From positions 4,871 through 68,870 of the forward strand of contig DATGGK010000122.1 in assembly GCA_035308565.1 (NCBI GenBank): a stretch of 64,000 nt of DNA. Reading direction: 5' to 3'. This document shows, piece by piece, positions 17,259 through 27,130 of the stretch (positions within the stretch are counted from its first letter, which is position 1; each line of letters opens with the position of its first letter). The DNA comes from JANXLS01 sp035308565. GTDB lineage: Bacteria > Planctomycetota > SZUA-567 > H5-PLA8. The notes beneath the pieces are model-generated. The model made no database searches. It worked only from the letters and a program-made list of their open reading frames with translations, and was not told the DNA's origin. Position numbers and translations under genes: made by a program.

Positions 17259-17518
17259 TTCAAGTTCCTCCGCATATAGGGCGGAGTTGAAATAGAGTTG
17301 AATTGTTAACGCGATTTACCTATGATACTTTGTAATTGTTTACCGCCCTCAAGCGCATCTGTCTGATGGTCTTCGAGCCTCAACCGATTGCTTTCCGTCC
17401 CGCAAAGGAAACACGCGTGGAACTTCGGCGGCAAGCAGCGGAAGGCAGATGGGGCCAGTGAGCAAGAGGAATCTCATCGCATTGGCAAAGAAAATCGTTC
17501 TGCGTCCCATTCGATTGC
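17259..17518. other. Intergenic region, 260 bases
   Basis: It contains a tandem GAGTTGAA repeat (near 17284-17302) upstream of the small gene and AT-rich DNA that may hold its promoter. No convincing gene or terminator is seen. Confidence 0.4.
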
Positions 17519-18862
17519 TCATCGACTCGCGTCGATTTTTTTTAGTCCCGTCGCGCTATCCAACTGCGCCAGACTGTTGAGCAGATCGGCTTGCGCCTGA
17601 TGCGCGGCAAACACCGTCTGCTTGTAAGTGCGCTGGGCGTCGAGCAGATCGAGCAGGCTCGCCGCTTTGCGGTCGTATGCCTTTTGAACAATCTCCAGCG
17701 ACTCCTTAGCCTTGTTCAGCGTCTGCGTCGCATACAGTTGAACGATCTTTTTGTTTGCGACAACCGCCTGATACGCTTTGTCCACGTCGGTCATGGCCTG
17801 CTGTTTGGCCTGGCGGTATTGCGCGACGGCCGTGTCGCGCTGGGCTTCGGCCTGCGAAATATTGGCTTTGTGATTGTTGTACAATGGCAGCGGCACGGAG
17901 AAGACCAGGCCCACCGTGTTGTCGCCGCCTACCCGCTGGTATTCGCCGCCGACAGTCACATCGACGACGCGCTGGGCGCGCGCGAGATCGATGTTTTTCT
18001 CCGCCGCGTCCAGATTGCGCTTTGCCGCGATCACGTCGGTGCGCTCGGCCGCGCGGGCACGCAATTCGTCCAGATTAAATTCGGTTTCAGGCGCCGTGAG
18101 ATTGCCGATCAGTTCCAGCTCCGGTAATGGGCCTGGAGCTGAAGGCGTGCTCGCGTCTCCTGCTGCGGAGCCGGATTTGCGTTCGGGCACTTTCGCTCCC
18201 AGGATGTTGATCAGGTCGCGGATGGCCTGAACGTACGTGAGTTCCGCGGTGGCCACGTCGCGATCGAATTGAATCTTGTTCGCTTGAAATTTGATCAGGT
18301 CCGCTTCGGCAATGTTGCCTTTTCTGGCCTGGCTCGTCATGAGTTCCTCGGTCTTTGAAACGGAGTCGAGAATCTCCTTGGCGCTCGCCAAATTGTCGCG
18401 CGCCAACAGTGCGCCGTAGAAGAACTGCTTCATCTGCAAAGTCTGCTGCCGCAGCGTATCGAGCACCTGTGCTTCGTTGGCAAGCAAAGTAAAGTCCGCA
18501 GCATCGGTGCGGATGCGCTTTTTTCCCGCGGTCTCGATCACCTGGTCGATGCGGAACGTGTATGTCGGATTCGACGCGGTGCCGGTATCGAAGGCATAGT
18601 TGTTCAGACGTCGATCGGTTTTTATCTGCTCGGCGCCTACGGTCAGCGTTGGATTGGGGGTGTACGTCGCGGCCAGGCGCGCGGCGCGGCTGGCATCGAC
18701 GCCGTGGCGAGCGGCGACGATGCTCAGGTTGTTTCGATACAGGAAGCGCTCAGCTTCGTTGAGATCCAGCTTCGCGGGAAGTTCGGCGGGTTCCTGCGAG
18801 CGGGCGTTCCAAGCGAAATTCAACGAAGCCATGACGATAGTTATTTGGGCGATGCGGTTCAC
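17519..18862 (-). CDS. TolC/CusC-like outer-membrane efflux channel
   Basis: Forms the outer-membrane exit duct of the RND system encoded upstream. A signal peptide (VNRIAQITIVMASLNFAWNA) is followed by two homologous halves, each with long helices and beta-strand segments. The start is GTG at 18862 with AAGGAG about 6-7 nt upstream; a longer frame to 18934 has no ribosome site and would spoil the signal peptide. At 447 residues it fits the family. It is the last gene of the operon that runs 26993 to 17519, 114 bases after the sensor kinase, with a hairpin repeat in that gap. Confidence 0.9.
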   Translation of the reverse strand: MNRIAQITIVMASLNFAWNARSQEPAELPAKLDLNEAERFLYRNNLSIVAARHGVDASRAARLAATYTPNPTLTVGAEQIKTDRRLNNYAFDTGTASNPTYTFRIDQVIETAGKKRIRTDAADFTLLANEAQVLDTLRQQTLQMKQFFYGALLARDNLASAKEILDSVSKTEELMTSQARKGNIAEADLIKFQANKIQFDRDVATAELTYVQAIRDLINILGAKVPERKSGSAAGDASTPSAPGPLPELELIGNLTAPETEFNLDELRARAAERTDVIAAKRNLDAAEKNIDLARAQRVVDVTVGGEYQRVGGDNTVGLVFSVPLPLYNNHKANISQAEAQRDTAVAQYRQAKQQAMTDVDKAYQAVVANKKIVQLYATQTLNKAKESLEIVQKAYDRKAASLLDLLDAQRTYKQTVFAAHQAQADLLNSLAQLDSATGLKKIDASR

Positions 18863-18918
18863 AATTGGCTCCTTGGGAGAACGGGCGATTAACCCTTTGG
18901 GGTAAAAAACGACAGGGC

Positions 18919-18969
18919 ATAGTTCCGCCATCAAGCGGACGGCTCCTTCCGCCTGAAGGCGGGACTACG
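18919..18969. repeat. Paired hairpins, CCGCC family
   Basis: TTCCGCCATCAAGCGGA and CTTCCGCCTGAAGGCGG then GACTACG form two adjacent stem-loops flanked by AGT and ACTACG in opposite orientation. It lies between the kinase and channel genes and resembles the other REPIN-like pairs in the window. Confidence 0.5.
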
Positions 18970-18976
18970 AACGACA

Positions 18977-20830
18977 CTACGCCGACTTGCGTACATCCGC
19001 GGCGGGCGCGTCCAACACCTTCTCGGCGCGCTTCAACGTGAATGAAAAGCTGCTTCCTTTGCCGAGTTCGCTTCGGCACGTGATCTCGCATCCGTGCGCC
19101 TCGACGATTTCTTTTGCAATAGCCAATCCAAGACCCGCGCCTTCGACGTTTTGCCCGGGCACGCGAAAAAACTTCTCGAACACGTGCTCGCAATGTTCGC
19201 GCGAAATTCCGATGCCTTGATCGCGCACTGAAAAGACCACCGCTTCGCGCGTCGTGGCGGCGTTCACGACGATGTGCGCGCCGCGCGATGAGTACTTTGA
19301 TGCGTTGGTCAGCAGATTGCTCAAGACGAGCCCAATGCGGTGCGGATCGGCGGAGACTTCCGGTGTGCTGAATGGAATGTCGATGTCCAGCACCTGTTCG
19401 GCATCAGCCAAGCGGCCGCGCACGGAGAGAGCCGCGGATTCCACGAGATCGCGCGCGCGCTGCGCGCGCAATTCCATGCGGACGCGCCCGGCTTCGATGC
19501 GGCTGAGATCGAGAATGCTGTCCACCAGCGCGCGCAGCCGCTCCACGTCGGCTCGGGCTGCGTCAAGCAGCTCGCGCTCTCGCGGGCCATGATTCGCGTA
19601 CTTACTTTCCAACAGTAGATGAATCGCCATCTGCAACGACGTGAGCGGCGTTTTGAGTTCGTGCGAGGTGGTGGAAAGCAGGCCGCTTTTCAATTCGTCG
19701 AGCTTGCGCAAATGTGTGATGTCGGCGAGAACCACGGTCACGCCGAGCAAGCGGCCGTCTCCCTCCTGAATCGGAATCGCTTTCGGCAAAAAGAATTTTT
19801 CTTCGCGGCGATCAAACACCTGGATGCTGCTCTCGTAGCCTTTCTGCGTGGCGGATTCGCCCTTGCGCGCCGTGCGCCAAAGCTCGGCCAGCCACGCGTG
19901 AGGACAAGCTTGCACGCGCACGCCCGGGTGTAAATCGAACAAGGCCTCCGCGGCTTTGTTGACCATGTCCACCGTCCCGTCGGGGCGCAGCAGCACCACG
20001 GCATCGTGAAGGCTGTCCACGGCCAGTTGCGTCGTTTTCTCCGTGCGGACAAAGCGCGCGTGCTCGCCCTCGCGCACATCGCGGAGGCGCGCGGCCATCG
20101 CATTGAACGCTTTGGCCAGCACGGCGAATTCATCGTTCGAATGGATGCGCACGTCCGTATCCAGATTGCCGCGTTCGACTTCCTGAACCGACGTTGTCAA
20201 AGCCCGGATCGGGCGCAGAATCCAGCGCTGTACGAAGAGAAAGAACACGACCGCCGCCACCGCGCCCGTCACAAACATCAGGTACATGCTGCGCACCGTG
20301 CCGTCCGCCTTTTCTTTCGCGCGGAGCGCGGCGAGCTCCATGTTCTCCTGGTTGCTGCGCAGAATGTCATCGGACACGGCAATGCTCTTTTCAATCATCG
20401 GCTTCACGGTTTCGAAATATAGCGTGCGGCGCTGTGCATCCGATTTTTCCACTTTCAACAACTCCGGCAGCAGCGCGGCAAGCTGCTGATAACGATCACG
20501 CAGTTCGTCGGTCTGCTCCGCTTCGCCGGGCACGTTGATGTTTCTGGACTGGCTTTCAAAGGCTTGTTCGAATTCCTTTTGATGCGCCAGCACCGCCCGC
20601 CTCGTGTCTTCCCCGCCGCCCAGCAGCAGACTCTCGATGCTGCTGTCGATTTGCTGGAGAGACTCTTTCATTTTCTGGCACGCCAGCACGCTCTGGTAAT
20701 CTTCCTTCAAGATCACGTCGATCAACGGGCGCTGAGCGGTCAGTTGCGCGATGCTCTGAATCCCGATGACGCCCAGGATCAGGAGCAGCCCGCTGAAGCC
20801 CAGCAGAAGCTTTTGTCGCAGACCAAACAT
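18977..20830 (-). CDS. Membrane sensor histidine kinase (KinB-like)
   Basis: Autophosphorylates and passes the phosphate to the response regulator encoded just upstream. An N-terminal membrane helix (about residues 8-30) and a periplasmic helical-bundle sensor (about 35-180) precede a second helix (about 181-201), HAMP (about 202-255), PAS (about 265-375), the dimerisation domain with phospho-acceptor His390 in STTSHELKTPL, and the ATPase domain with N-box LSNLLTNASKYSS and G-boxes. This order and the His region resemble KinB of Pseudomonas. The ATG is 8 bases after the regulator stop. The signal is unknown but is likely a substrate of the pump. Confidence 0.92.
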   Translation of the reverse strand: MFGLRQKLLLGFSGLLLILGVIGIQSIAQLTAQRPLIDVILKEDYQSVLACQKMKESLQQIDSSIESLLLGGGEDTRRAVLAHQKEFEQAFESQSRNINVPGEAEQTDELRDRYQQLAALLPELLKVEKSDAQRRTLYFETVKPMIEKSIAVSDDILRSNQENMELAALRAKEKADGTVRSMYLMFVTGAVAAVVFFLFVQRWILRPIRALTTSVQEVERGNLDTDVRIHSNDEFAVLAKAFNAMAARLRDVREGEHARFVRTEKTTQLAVDSLHDAVVLLRPDGTVDMVNKAAEALFDLHPGVRVQACPHAWLAELWRTARKGESATQKGYESSIQVFDRREEKFFLPKAIPIQEGDGRLLGVTVVLADITHLRKLDELKSGLLSTTSHELKTPLTSLQMAIHLLLESKYANHGPRERELLDAARADVERLRALVDSILDLSRIEAGRVRMELRAQRARDLVESAALSVRGRLADAEQVLDIDIPFSTPEVSADPHRIGLVLSNLLTNASKYSSRGAHIVVNAATTREAVVFSVRDQGIGISREHCEHVFEKFFRVPGQNVEGAGLGLAIAKEIVEAHGCEITCRSELGKGSSFSFTLKRAEKVLDAPAADVRKSA

Positions 20831-20838
20831 GCGCTACC

Positions 20839-22188
20839 TCAAATTCCATACTTCTTCCGCCGCCGCCACAGCGTCGCCTGATCGATGCCCAGCACGGCGG
20901 CGGCGGCTTCCAGCGAGGCCGTCGATTCCAGCAAGCGCTTAATATGCTGCTCCTCTATTGTATCGATGGACACCGGATCACCGATTTTCACTGCGGACGG
21001 TGTGCCGCGCGCAAACGGAAAGGACTCCGCGCCGACCGTTTCGCCGGAACACAGAATGGCGGCGCGTTCGAGCGTATTACGCAATTCACGGACGTTGCCC
21101 GGCCAGGAATGCGAGTGAAGCGCAGCCAAAGCCTCCGGCGTCAGAGATAACATGCGGCGATGGTTCTGAAGCGCGAAGAAAGACAGGAGATGTCGCGAGA
21201 GCGGCTCGATGTCCTCCGCGCGCTCGCGCAGCGGTGGCAGGTCAATCTGGAACACGTTCAGCCGGTAGTACAAATCCTCGCGAAAAGTTCCGGCTTTGAC
21301 GGCGGCGAGCAGGTCGCGGTTGGTGGCGGCAATCACGCGCACGTCGGCGCAGCGCGTGGCCGAGTCGCCGACGCGCTCGTATTCGCGTTCCTGAATAAAG
21401 CGCAGCAGCTTTGGCTGCACGGAGAGCGGCAGGTCGGCGATTTCGTCGAGAAAAAGCGTCCCGCCTTCGCACGCCGCGACGCGCCCCGGATTGTCACGCA
21501 CCGCGCCGGTAAACGCACCGCGTGTGTGCCCGAACAATTCGCTTTCGAGCAACTCCGCCGCCAGCGACGGGCACGACACGACGGCGAATGGCTTTTCTGC
21601 GCGCGGACTCCAGCGGTGAATCGAACGCGCCAGCACGCCTTTGCCGGTGCCCGTCTCGCCGGAAATCAAAATCGTCGCGTGGCTGCCCGCGACCTGCCGC
21701 GCCAGCGACAGCGCGCGCTGCATGATTGGGGAGCGCGTGGACAGATCGAGTTCCGGTCCCGCGCGGCCCAACGCCTCCTGCGCCGACGCCAACTGCTGTT
21801 CGAGCGCGCGCCACGCCTGAACTTTGCGCGTCATCAATCCGACTTGCGCCGGCGTGAACGGCTTGGGCAGGTAATCCTGCGCGCCGCGCTTGATCGCTTC
21901 AACCGCAGTGTCGATCGACGCGTATGCGGTGATCACGACGATTTTTACGCCGGGGTTCAACGCCAGCAGTTCCGGTATCAAATCCAGCCCGCTGTCGTTG
22001 CCCAGCCGGATATCGACGAACGCCATGTCGAAAAACTGCCGCGCAGCGGCTGCCGCGGCATCGCGGCGGTTGCTGACGCTGATGACGCGGTGGCCCTCGC
22101 CTTCGAGACAGATCAGCATGGTCTTGCGGATGTTCGGCTCGTCATCAACCAGCAGAATTCGCAAACCTTCAGGCAAACTTTCGTGCAT
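20839..22188 (-). CDS. Sigma54-dependent response regulator (NtrC/AlgB type)
   Basis: Activates sigma54 promoters when phosphorylated. Numbering from an alternative upstream start at 22251: receiver domain with phospho-acceptor Asp80 in FVDIRL and Lys130 in YLPKPFTPAQV, AAA+ core with GETGTGKG and the GAFTGA loop (245-250), and a Fis-type helix-turn-helix (DQATLWRRRKKYGI). The ATG at 22188 is preferred because AGGGG lies 7 nt upstream. The only sigma54-type promoter seen nearby is that of its own operon (27028-27042), which predicts positive autoregulation. Confidence 0.92.
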   Translation of the reverse strand: MHESLPEGLRILLVDDEPNIRKTMLICLEGEGHRVISVSNRRDAAAAAARQFFDMAFVDIRLGNDSGLDLIPELLALNPGVKIVVITAYASIDTAVEAIKRGAQDYLPKPFTPAQVGLMTRKVQAWRALEQQLASAQEALGRAGPELDLSTRSPIMQRALSLARQVAGSHATILISGETGTGKGVLARSIHRWSPRAEKPFAVVSCPSLAAELLESELFGHTRGAFTGAVRDNPGRVAACEGGTLFLDEIADLPLSVQPKLLRFIQEREYERVGDSATRCADVRVIAATNRDLLAAVKAGTFREDLYYRLNVFQIDLPPLRERAEDIEPLSRHLLSFFALQNHRRMLSLTPEALAALHSHSWPGNVRELRNTLERAAILCSGETVGAESFPFARGTPSAVKIGDPVSIDTIEEQHIKRLLESTASLEAAAAVLGIDQATLWRRRKKYGI

Positions 22189-22275
22189 GTCCGTGCCCCT
22201 GCGTGCCTCAGACATGACTTTAGCCGTTGGGGGTTCGCATTCAATCAGCATTGCTCATGCCCTTCAGGAACGTCG

Positions 22276-25200
22276 CTACGCGCCGGGAGGCGCCGCGCCC
22301 AACGGCTCTTCATGGCGGAAATGAAGCTGCTCGACGGCCAGGTCGTGCGCCTCCGGATGATGCCGCCCGCCGGGCATCAGGCTGATCAGCACCGGAAGAA
22401 TCAGCAGCACCAGCACCGGTGCCAGCAGCATTCCGCCCACAATCACCATCGCCAGCGGGCGCTGCGTTTCCGAACCGATGCCGTGCGAGAGCGCCGCAGG
22501 CAACAAGCCGATGCACGCCGACATGCACATCATCAACACCGGCCTCATGCGAACCTGGCAGGCTTCGACGATCGCCTCGTGGCGCTTGCGGCCTTTTCGC
22601 CGTAATAAATTGTAGTGTGAAATGAGAATAATGCCGGCCATCACCGCAACTCCGAGCAGCGAAATGAAGCCTACCGCCGCCGAGACGCTGAAGGTCGTGT
22701 TCGTGAAATAAAGCGCCAGCACGCCGCCCACGAACGCCAGTGGGATGCTGGCCATCACCAGCAAACTGTCGATGAGCGAATTGAAGGTGCTGTACAGCAG
22801 CACGACAATCAGCAGGATTCCGACTGGCACGATGACCTTCAGGCGCTCAATGGCTTCGTTGAGTTCGCCGAATTCGCCGCTCCAATCGCAATGATAACCC
22901 GGCGGCAATTTGACGTTGGCCGCGACGCGCGATTGCGCATCGGCCACGGAGCTGCCGAGGTCGCGCCCGCGCACGCTGAATTTGATTGGAATGTAACGTT
23001 CGTTCCCTTCGCGGTAAATATACGACGCGCCGGATTTGAGCGAGATGTCGCACACGTCGCGCAAGCGCAACTGCGCGCCGCTGGCCGACACGACCGGAAT
23101 GTTCTTGATTCTGTCCATGTCTTCGCGGTATTTCGGCATCAGCCGCACGATGACCGGAAAGTGGCGCTCCTGCTCGTACACGTCCGTCGTGGACTGGCCG
23201 CCGATGGCCGCTTGGACGATCGCGTTCACATCGCCGGTCGCCAATCCGTACCGCGCGCATTTCTCGCGATTGACTTCGATGATCACGTTGGGCTGACCCA
23301 GTTCGCTGAATACGCCCGCTTCCTCCACGCCGCGCACTGATGATAGCTGAGTCCTGATTTCGGCGGCCTTTTCTTCCAGCACCTGCAAGTCCGCGCCGAA
23401 CAATTTCACCGAGTTTTCGCCCTTCACGCCCGAGACAGCTTCCTCAACGTTGTCCTCGATGTTCTGAGAGAAATTAAAGTCGATGCCGATAAAAGTCTCG
23501 GCGAATTTAGCTTTGATCTCATCGACCAGTTTGTCCTTGGTCACGCCCTTGCGCCATTCGTCATAAGGCTTGAGCGGCACGAAGAACTCGCCGTCAAATG
23601 AACCGGCCGGATCGGTGCCGTCGTCGGGGCGCCCGTGCTGTGAAACCACAGTGACCACTTCCGGAAAGCTCTTCAGAATGTCCCGGATTTGCGCCACTTT
23701 CGGCTGGCCGGCGTCGAGCGAAATAGTGGCCGGCATGGTCGCGCGAATCCACAGGTTGCCTTCGTCGAGCTTGGGAAGAAATTCCGTGCCCAAGCGCGGC
23801 AAAATCAGCGCCATCGCCGCAATGCATCCCGCGGCGAAGAGCAGCGTCACAACCTTGAATCGCAGCGCCAGTTTCAACATGAACGTGTACGCCGGTGTCA
23901 AAAGGCGCATCACGAGCGGCTGGCGTTCGGTGACCGTTTCCGGCAGCAGATATGCCGAAAGCGCCGGCGCCACGGTGAACGTGGCCAGCAGCGCGCCGAC
24001 CAGCGCGTAACCGTAAGTCTTTGCCATCGGTCCGAAAATCTGTCCTTCGACGCCCTGCATTGTGAACAGCGGCAAAAACGCGGCGATGATGATCGCCGTC
24101 GAGAAGAAAATCGAACTCGATACTTCCGACGCGGCGGCGAGGATTTTCGCGAGTTTCTTGTTCGGCGAACCCAAGACGTGCACATGCTCTTTTTGATGAT
24201 GGTGTTCGGCAAGATGGCGGAAGATGTTCTCCACGATGATCACCGTCGCATCGACGATGATGCCGAAATCGATCGCGCCCACCGACAGCAGATTCGCCGA
24301 ATCCCCGCGCAAATACATGATCAACACGGCGAAGAAAAGTGCGAATGGAATGGTCGCGGCCACAATAATGGCGCTGCGCAGGTTGCCGAGGAAAATGTAT
24401 TGAATGATGAACAGCAGCAGCACGCCGAAGATCAAATTATGCAGAACGGTATGCGTCGTGACGCCGATCAAATCGCGGCGGTTGTAATACGGCACGATCT
24501 TGATGCCCTTGGGCAGCAGGTTCGAGGAATTGATGTTCGCCACTTCCGCTTCGATGCGCGAAAGCGTATCGAGCGTTTTTTCCCCGCGGCGCATCAACAC
24601 GATGCACTCGACCACGTCGCTGTTTGTGTCGCGGCCGGCGATGCCCAGCCGCGGCGCGTTCCCGATCTCCGTTTTGGCGACATTCTTGAGCAGCACCGGG
24701 GTGCCGTTGGTTTGAGACAGCACGATGTTATCGATATCGGTCAGGCTTTTGATCAAACCGATGCCGCGCACGTTGGCCGATTGCTGGCCGAGGTCCAGCG
24801 TGCGCGCGCCGACGTTGAGGTTGTTGTTTGAAATCGCCTGAATCACCTGCGGCAGCGTCAGTTTGAATGCCGTCAACTTTTCCAGATCGACATCGACGTG
24901 ATATTCCTTGGTCATGCCGCCCCAGCCCGTGACATCGATCACGCCCGGAATCGTGCGGAAGCGGCGCTGCAGCACCCAATCCTGTAGCGTGCGCAATTCG
25001 ATCAGGCTGAAACCCGCCGGCGCGACCAATTGATAGCGATAGATTTCGCCCACCGCGCTCTGCGGCGAAATCTGCGGCTGTGCGCCGTTGGGCAGCGGCG
25101 GCAGCGTGTTAAGCCGGTTGAGCACCTGCTGCAACGAATAGTTGTAATCGCTGTCGTATGAAAACTGCAGCCGGATGTCCGACAGCCCGTAGAGCGAGAC

Positions 25201-25452
25201 CGAGCGGACGTGCTGCAAGCCGGGCAGGCCCGCCATCGTCACTTCAATCGGCACCGTGATGTAGCGCTCGATCTCCTCCGCCGACTGTCCGGAACTTTGC
25301 GTGACAAGTTCGACCAGCGGCGGCGCCGGATCGGGGTACGCTTCGATGTTCAGCTTGTAGAAAGCGAACCCGCCCGCGCTCAAAAACAGCAGCATCGCCA
25401 GCACCACCACGGCGCGCCGAGCGAGCGAAAACTGAATGATTCCGTTGATCAT
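22276..25452 (-). CDS. RND efflux pump, CzcA/CusA-like
   Basis: Inner-membrane proton-driven exporter of 1058 residues. Twelve helices in two halves can be traced. Helix 4 carries DFGIIVDATVIIVEN, which matches the heavy-metal RND pattern DFG-X3-D more than the drug type. However, I see neither a methionine-rich site nor a cytosolic metal tail, so metal versus organic substrate is open. It lies between the adaptor (38 bases upstream) and the response regulator. No clear ribosome site is seen before the ATG, so translation may be coupled to the adaptor. Confidence 0.9.
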   Translation of the reverse strand: MINGIIQFSLARRAVVVLAMLLFLSAGGFAFYKLNIEAYPDPAPPLVELVTQSSGQSAEEIERYITVPIEVTMAGLPGLQHVRSVSLYGLSDIRLQFSYDSDYNYSLQQVLNRLNTLPPLPNGAQPQISPQSAVGEIYRYQLVAPAGFSLIELRTLQDWVLQRRFRTIPGVIDVTGWGGMTKEYHVDVDLEKLTAFKLTLPQVIQAISNNNLNVGARTLDLGQQSANVRGIGLIKSLTDIDNIVLSQTNGTPVLLKNVAKTEIGNAPRLGIAGRDTNSDVVECIVLMRRGEKTLDTLSRIEAEVANINSSNLLPKGIKIVPYYNRRDLIGVTTHTVLHNLIFGVLLLFIIQYIFLGNLRSAIIVAATIPFALFFAVLIMYLRGDSANLLSVGAIDFGIIVDATVIIVENIFRHLAEHHHQKEHVHVLGSPNKKLAKILAAASEVSSSIFFSTAIIIAAFLPLFTMQGVEGQIFGPMAKTYGYALVGALLATFTVAPALSAYLLPETVTERQPLVMRLLTPAYTFMLKLALRFKVVTLLFAAGCIAAMALILPRLGTEFLPKLDEGNLWIRATMPATISLDAGQPKVAQIRDILKSFPEVVTVVSQHGRPDDGTDPAGSFDGEFFVPLKPYDEWRKGVTKDKLVDEIKAKFAETFIGIDFNFSQNIEDNVEEAVSGVKGENSVKLFGADLQVLEEKAAEIRTQLSSVRGVEEAGVFSELGQPNVIIEVNREKCARYGLATGDVNAIVQAAIGGQSTTDVYEQERHFPVIVRLMPKYREDMDRIKNIPVVSASGAQLRLRDVCDISLKSGASYIYREGNERYIPIKFSVRGRDLGSSVADAQSRVAANVKLPPGYHCDWSGEFGELNEAIERLKVIVPVGILLIVVLLYSTFNSLIDSLLVMASIPLAFVGGVLALYFTNTTFSVSAAVGFISLLGVAVMAGIILISHYNLLRRKGRKRHEAIVEACQVRMRPVLMMCMSACIGLLPAALSHGIGSETQRPLAMVIVGGMLLAPVLVLLILPVLISLMPGGRHHPEAHDLAVEQLHFRHEEPLGAAPPGA

Positions 25453-25490
25453 TTAACGTGATTGGCCTTATCCGCTGAATAAAATGCGCG

Positions 25491-26993
25491 TCAATTTGCA
25501 TCGCTGTTGTTGAGGAAGATCGCGCCATCGCTGACCACGCGCTCGCCGGCCTTGAGGCCGTCGAGCACCTGGATTTGCGAGCCGCGCCGCTGGCCGGTTA
25601 CGATCGTGCGCTTTTCAAATTCCAAATCGCTTTTCGCCACGTACACAACGTCCTTGTTGCCCTCGCGCACAACGGAGTTCGCGGGCACCGAGGGCATCGG
25701 CTTGCCGTCGCCCGACAGAATGCGAAATGTTGCGTACATCTCCGCTTTGAGCCGGCGCCCCTCGTTTGGAATCGTGCAGCGCACGGCGACGCGGCGCGTG
25801 TCCGGGTTGACCGCGGCGCCGATGTACGCCACTTTCCCGCTAAACACCTCGCCCGGATACGCCAGCAGTTCGACTTCCACGGCGTCTCCCTCGTGTACAT
25901 TCGGCGCATCCACCTCGTACACGTCCGCGACCAGCCACATGCTGGACATGTCCGCGATGGTGAAGAGCGGATCGGAATTGTCGGGCTTGATGTATTGCCC
26001 CAGCCCGATTTTCCGCGCGGTGATCGTGCCGGCGATCGGCGCTTTCACGCTGACGATGCGATCCACCACGCGGTTTTTAAGCAGCGTGTCGATCTCTTCA
26101 TCGCTCTTTCCGAAGATGCCTTTGAGGCGGTCGCGCACCGCCGTGATGATGTGCCCGCCGGCGGCGATGTCGGTCTTCGCGCTCTCGATGTCCGACTCGG
26201 CTTGTTTCTGATCGCGCTTCGCCTGCTCCATATCCTTGAGCGCCTGTTCCGAATCGCGCATCGCCGACTGCGTGTCGCGCAGAGCGGATTGCAAGTCGCG
26301 TTGAGCCTGTTCGTAATCTTTTTCCGCCACGGCTTTGTCTTCCACAAGGCCCTTCTGCCGTTCCTGATTGAGTTCCGATAGTTTGGCGCTGAGGTTCGAG
26401 ATTTCGACGTTGCGCTTGGAGATGTCGATGCTTCGATTCGAAATGTCGATGTTGCGCGCGGCGATGTCCTTGCTGGATTCGGCGAGTTTCAACGCGTTTT
26501 CAGCTTTGCGCAGATTGGCCACCGCCGAAATCAAATCCGTTTCGGCCTGCACCAAATCGAGCGTTTCGATTTCGTACAGCGGCGCGCCTCTTTTCACGGC
26601 ATCGCCGGGCTTCGCGAAAACTTTCGTCACGCGCCCCGTGAATTCCGCGAAGACCGGCGTCATCAAATCTTCGTTGAACGCGATCTTTCCCGTGCAAACG
26701 TGCTCGGCTTGAAAGTTCTTCGTCTCCACCGTCTGCAAACTCACCGCGCTTTTTTGCTTTTCGTCGATCTTGACGAGAGTTGAATCCGTTTTCTCCGAAT
26801 CTGATTTAGACGTCACTGCTGCTTCGCCCGATTGAGCTTCCGCGTGTCCAAAAAAGAGGAAGTACCCGGCGAGCGAAGCGGCGGCGACAACAATCCCGAC
26901 AACGATCCACGCAACTTTGCGCGACGCCTTAGGCGCACTCTCTAAGTCGGCGGAATCAGCGGGTGATTCGTTTGCGATCTCTGGATGGTGCAT
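25491..26993 (-). CDS. RND periplasmic adaptor (CzcB/CusB-like) with long helical hairpin
   Basis: First gene of the efflux operon. An N-terminal membrane helix (about residues 28-50) is followed by the adaptor fold. The helical hairpin (about 140-260) is unusually long and internally repetitive: three 7-residue turns NIDISNR, SIDISKR, NVEISNL, then repeated ALRD/AMRD/ALKD-type units. The C-terminal half has the barrel (PAIAGTITARKIGLGQYI) and the membrane-proximal domain (DGLKAGERVVSDGAIFL). GGAGAAG precedes the ATG. A sigma54-type promoter lies 35-50 bases upstream. Confidence 0.9.
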   Translation of the reverse strand: MHHPEIANESPADSADLESAPKASRKVAWIVVGIVVAAASLAGYFLFFGHAEAQSGEAAVTSKSDSEKTDSTLVKIDEKQKSAVSLQTVETKNFQAEHVCTGKIAFNEDLMTPVFAEFTGRVTKVFAKPGDAVKRGAPLYEIETLDLVQAETDLISAVANLRKAENALKLAESSKDIAARNIDISNRSIDISKRNVEISNLSAKLSELNQERQKGLVEDKAVAEKDYEQAQRDLQSALRDTQSAMRDSEQALKDMEQAKRDQKQAESDIESAKTDIAAGGHIITAVRDRLKGIFGKSDEEIDTLLKNRVVDRIVSVKAPIAGTITARKIGLGQYIKPDNSDPLFTIADMSSMWLVADVYEVDAPNVHEGDAVEVELLAYPGEVFSGKVAYIGAAVNPDTRRVAVRCTIPNEGRRLKAEMYATFRILSGDGKPMPSVPANSVVREGNKDVVYVAKSDLEFEKRTIVTGQRRGSQIQVLDGLKAGERVVSDGAIFLNNSDAN

Positions 26994-27027
26994 TTGCGCT
27001 TCTCCACTTTCGGTAAGCGCGCATTAA

Positions 27028-27042
27028 GCACACTTTGTGCCG
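27028..27042 (-). promoter_or_regulatory. Sigma54-type promoter of the five-gene efflux operon
   Basis: On the minus strand CGGCACAAAGTGTGC has GG and GC exactly 10 bases apart, GGCAC at -24 and GTGC at -12. The inferred start near 27017 leaves a leader of about 24 nt containing the ribosome site. The operon itself encodes a sigma54 activator. Confidence 0.55.
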
Positions 27043-27117
27043 AGGTGAGAGAAGTACGTTAATGCCATTTCGAAGGGAACTTAAGAAAAACAGGGAATCA
27101 ATGAACGGATCGTCGTC

Positions 27118-27130
27118 TTGCAAATTGCAA
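27118..27130. promoter_or_regulatory. TTGCAA-A-TTGCAA palindrome, possible activator site
   Basis: A 13-bp palindrome about 77 bp upstream of the -24 element, a usual distance for an enhancer of an NtrC-type regulator. The assignment rests on position and symmetry alone. Confidence 0.35.

Noticed and set aside
21160..22605. Long plus-strand frame opposite the response regulator and RND pump
   Set aside because: Composition (Arg, Gln, His rich) is that of an antisense shadow in GC-rich DNA; the minus-strand genes have complete domains.
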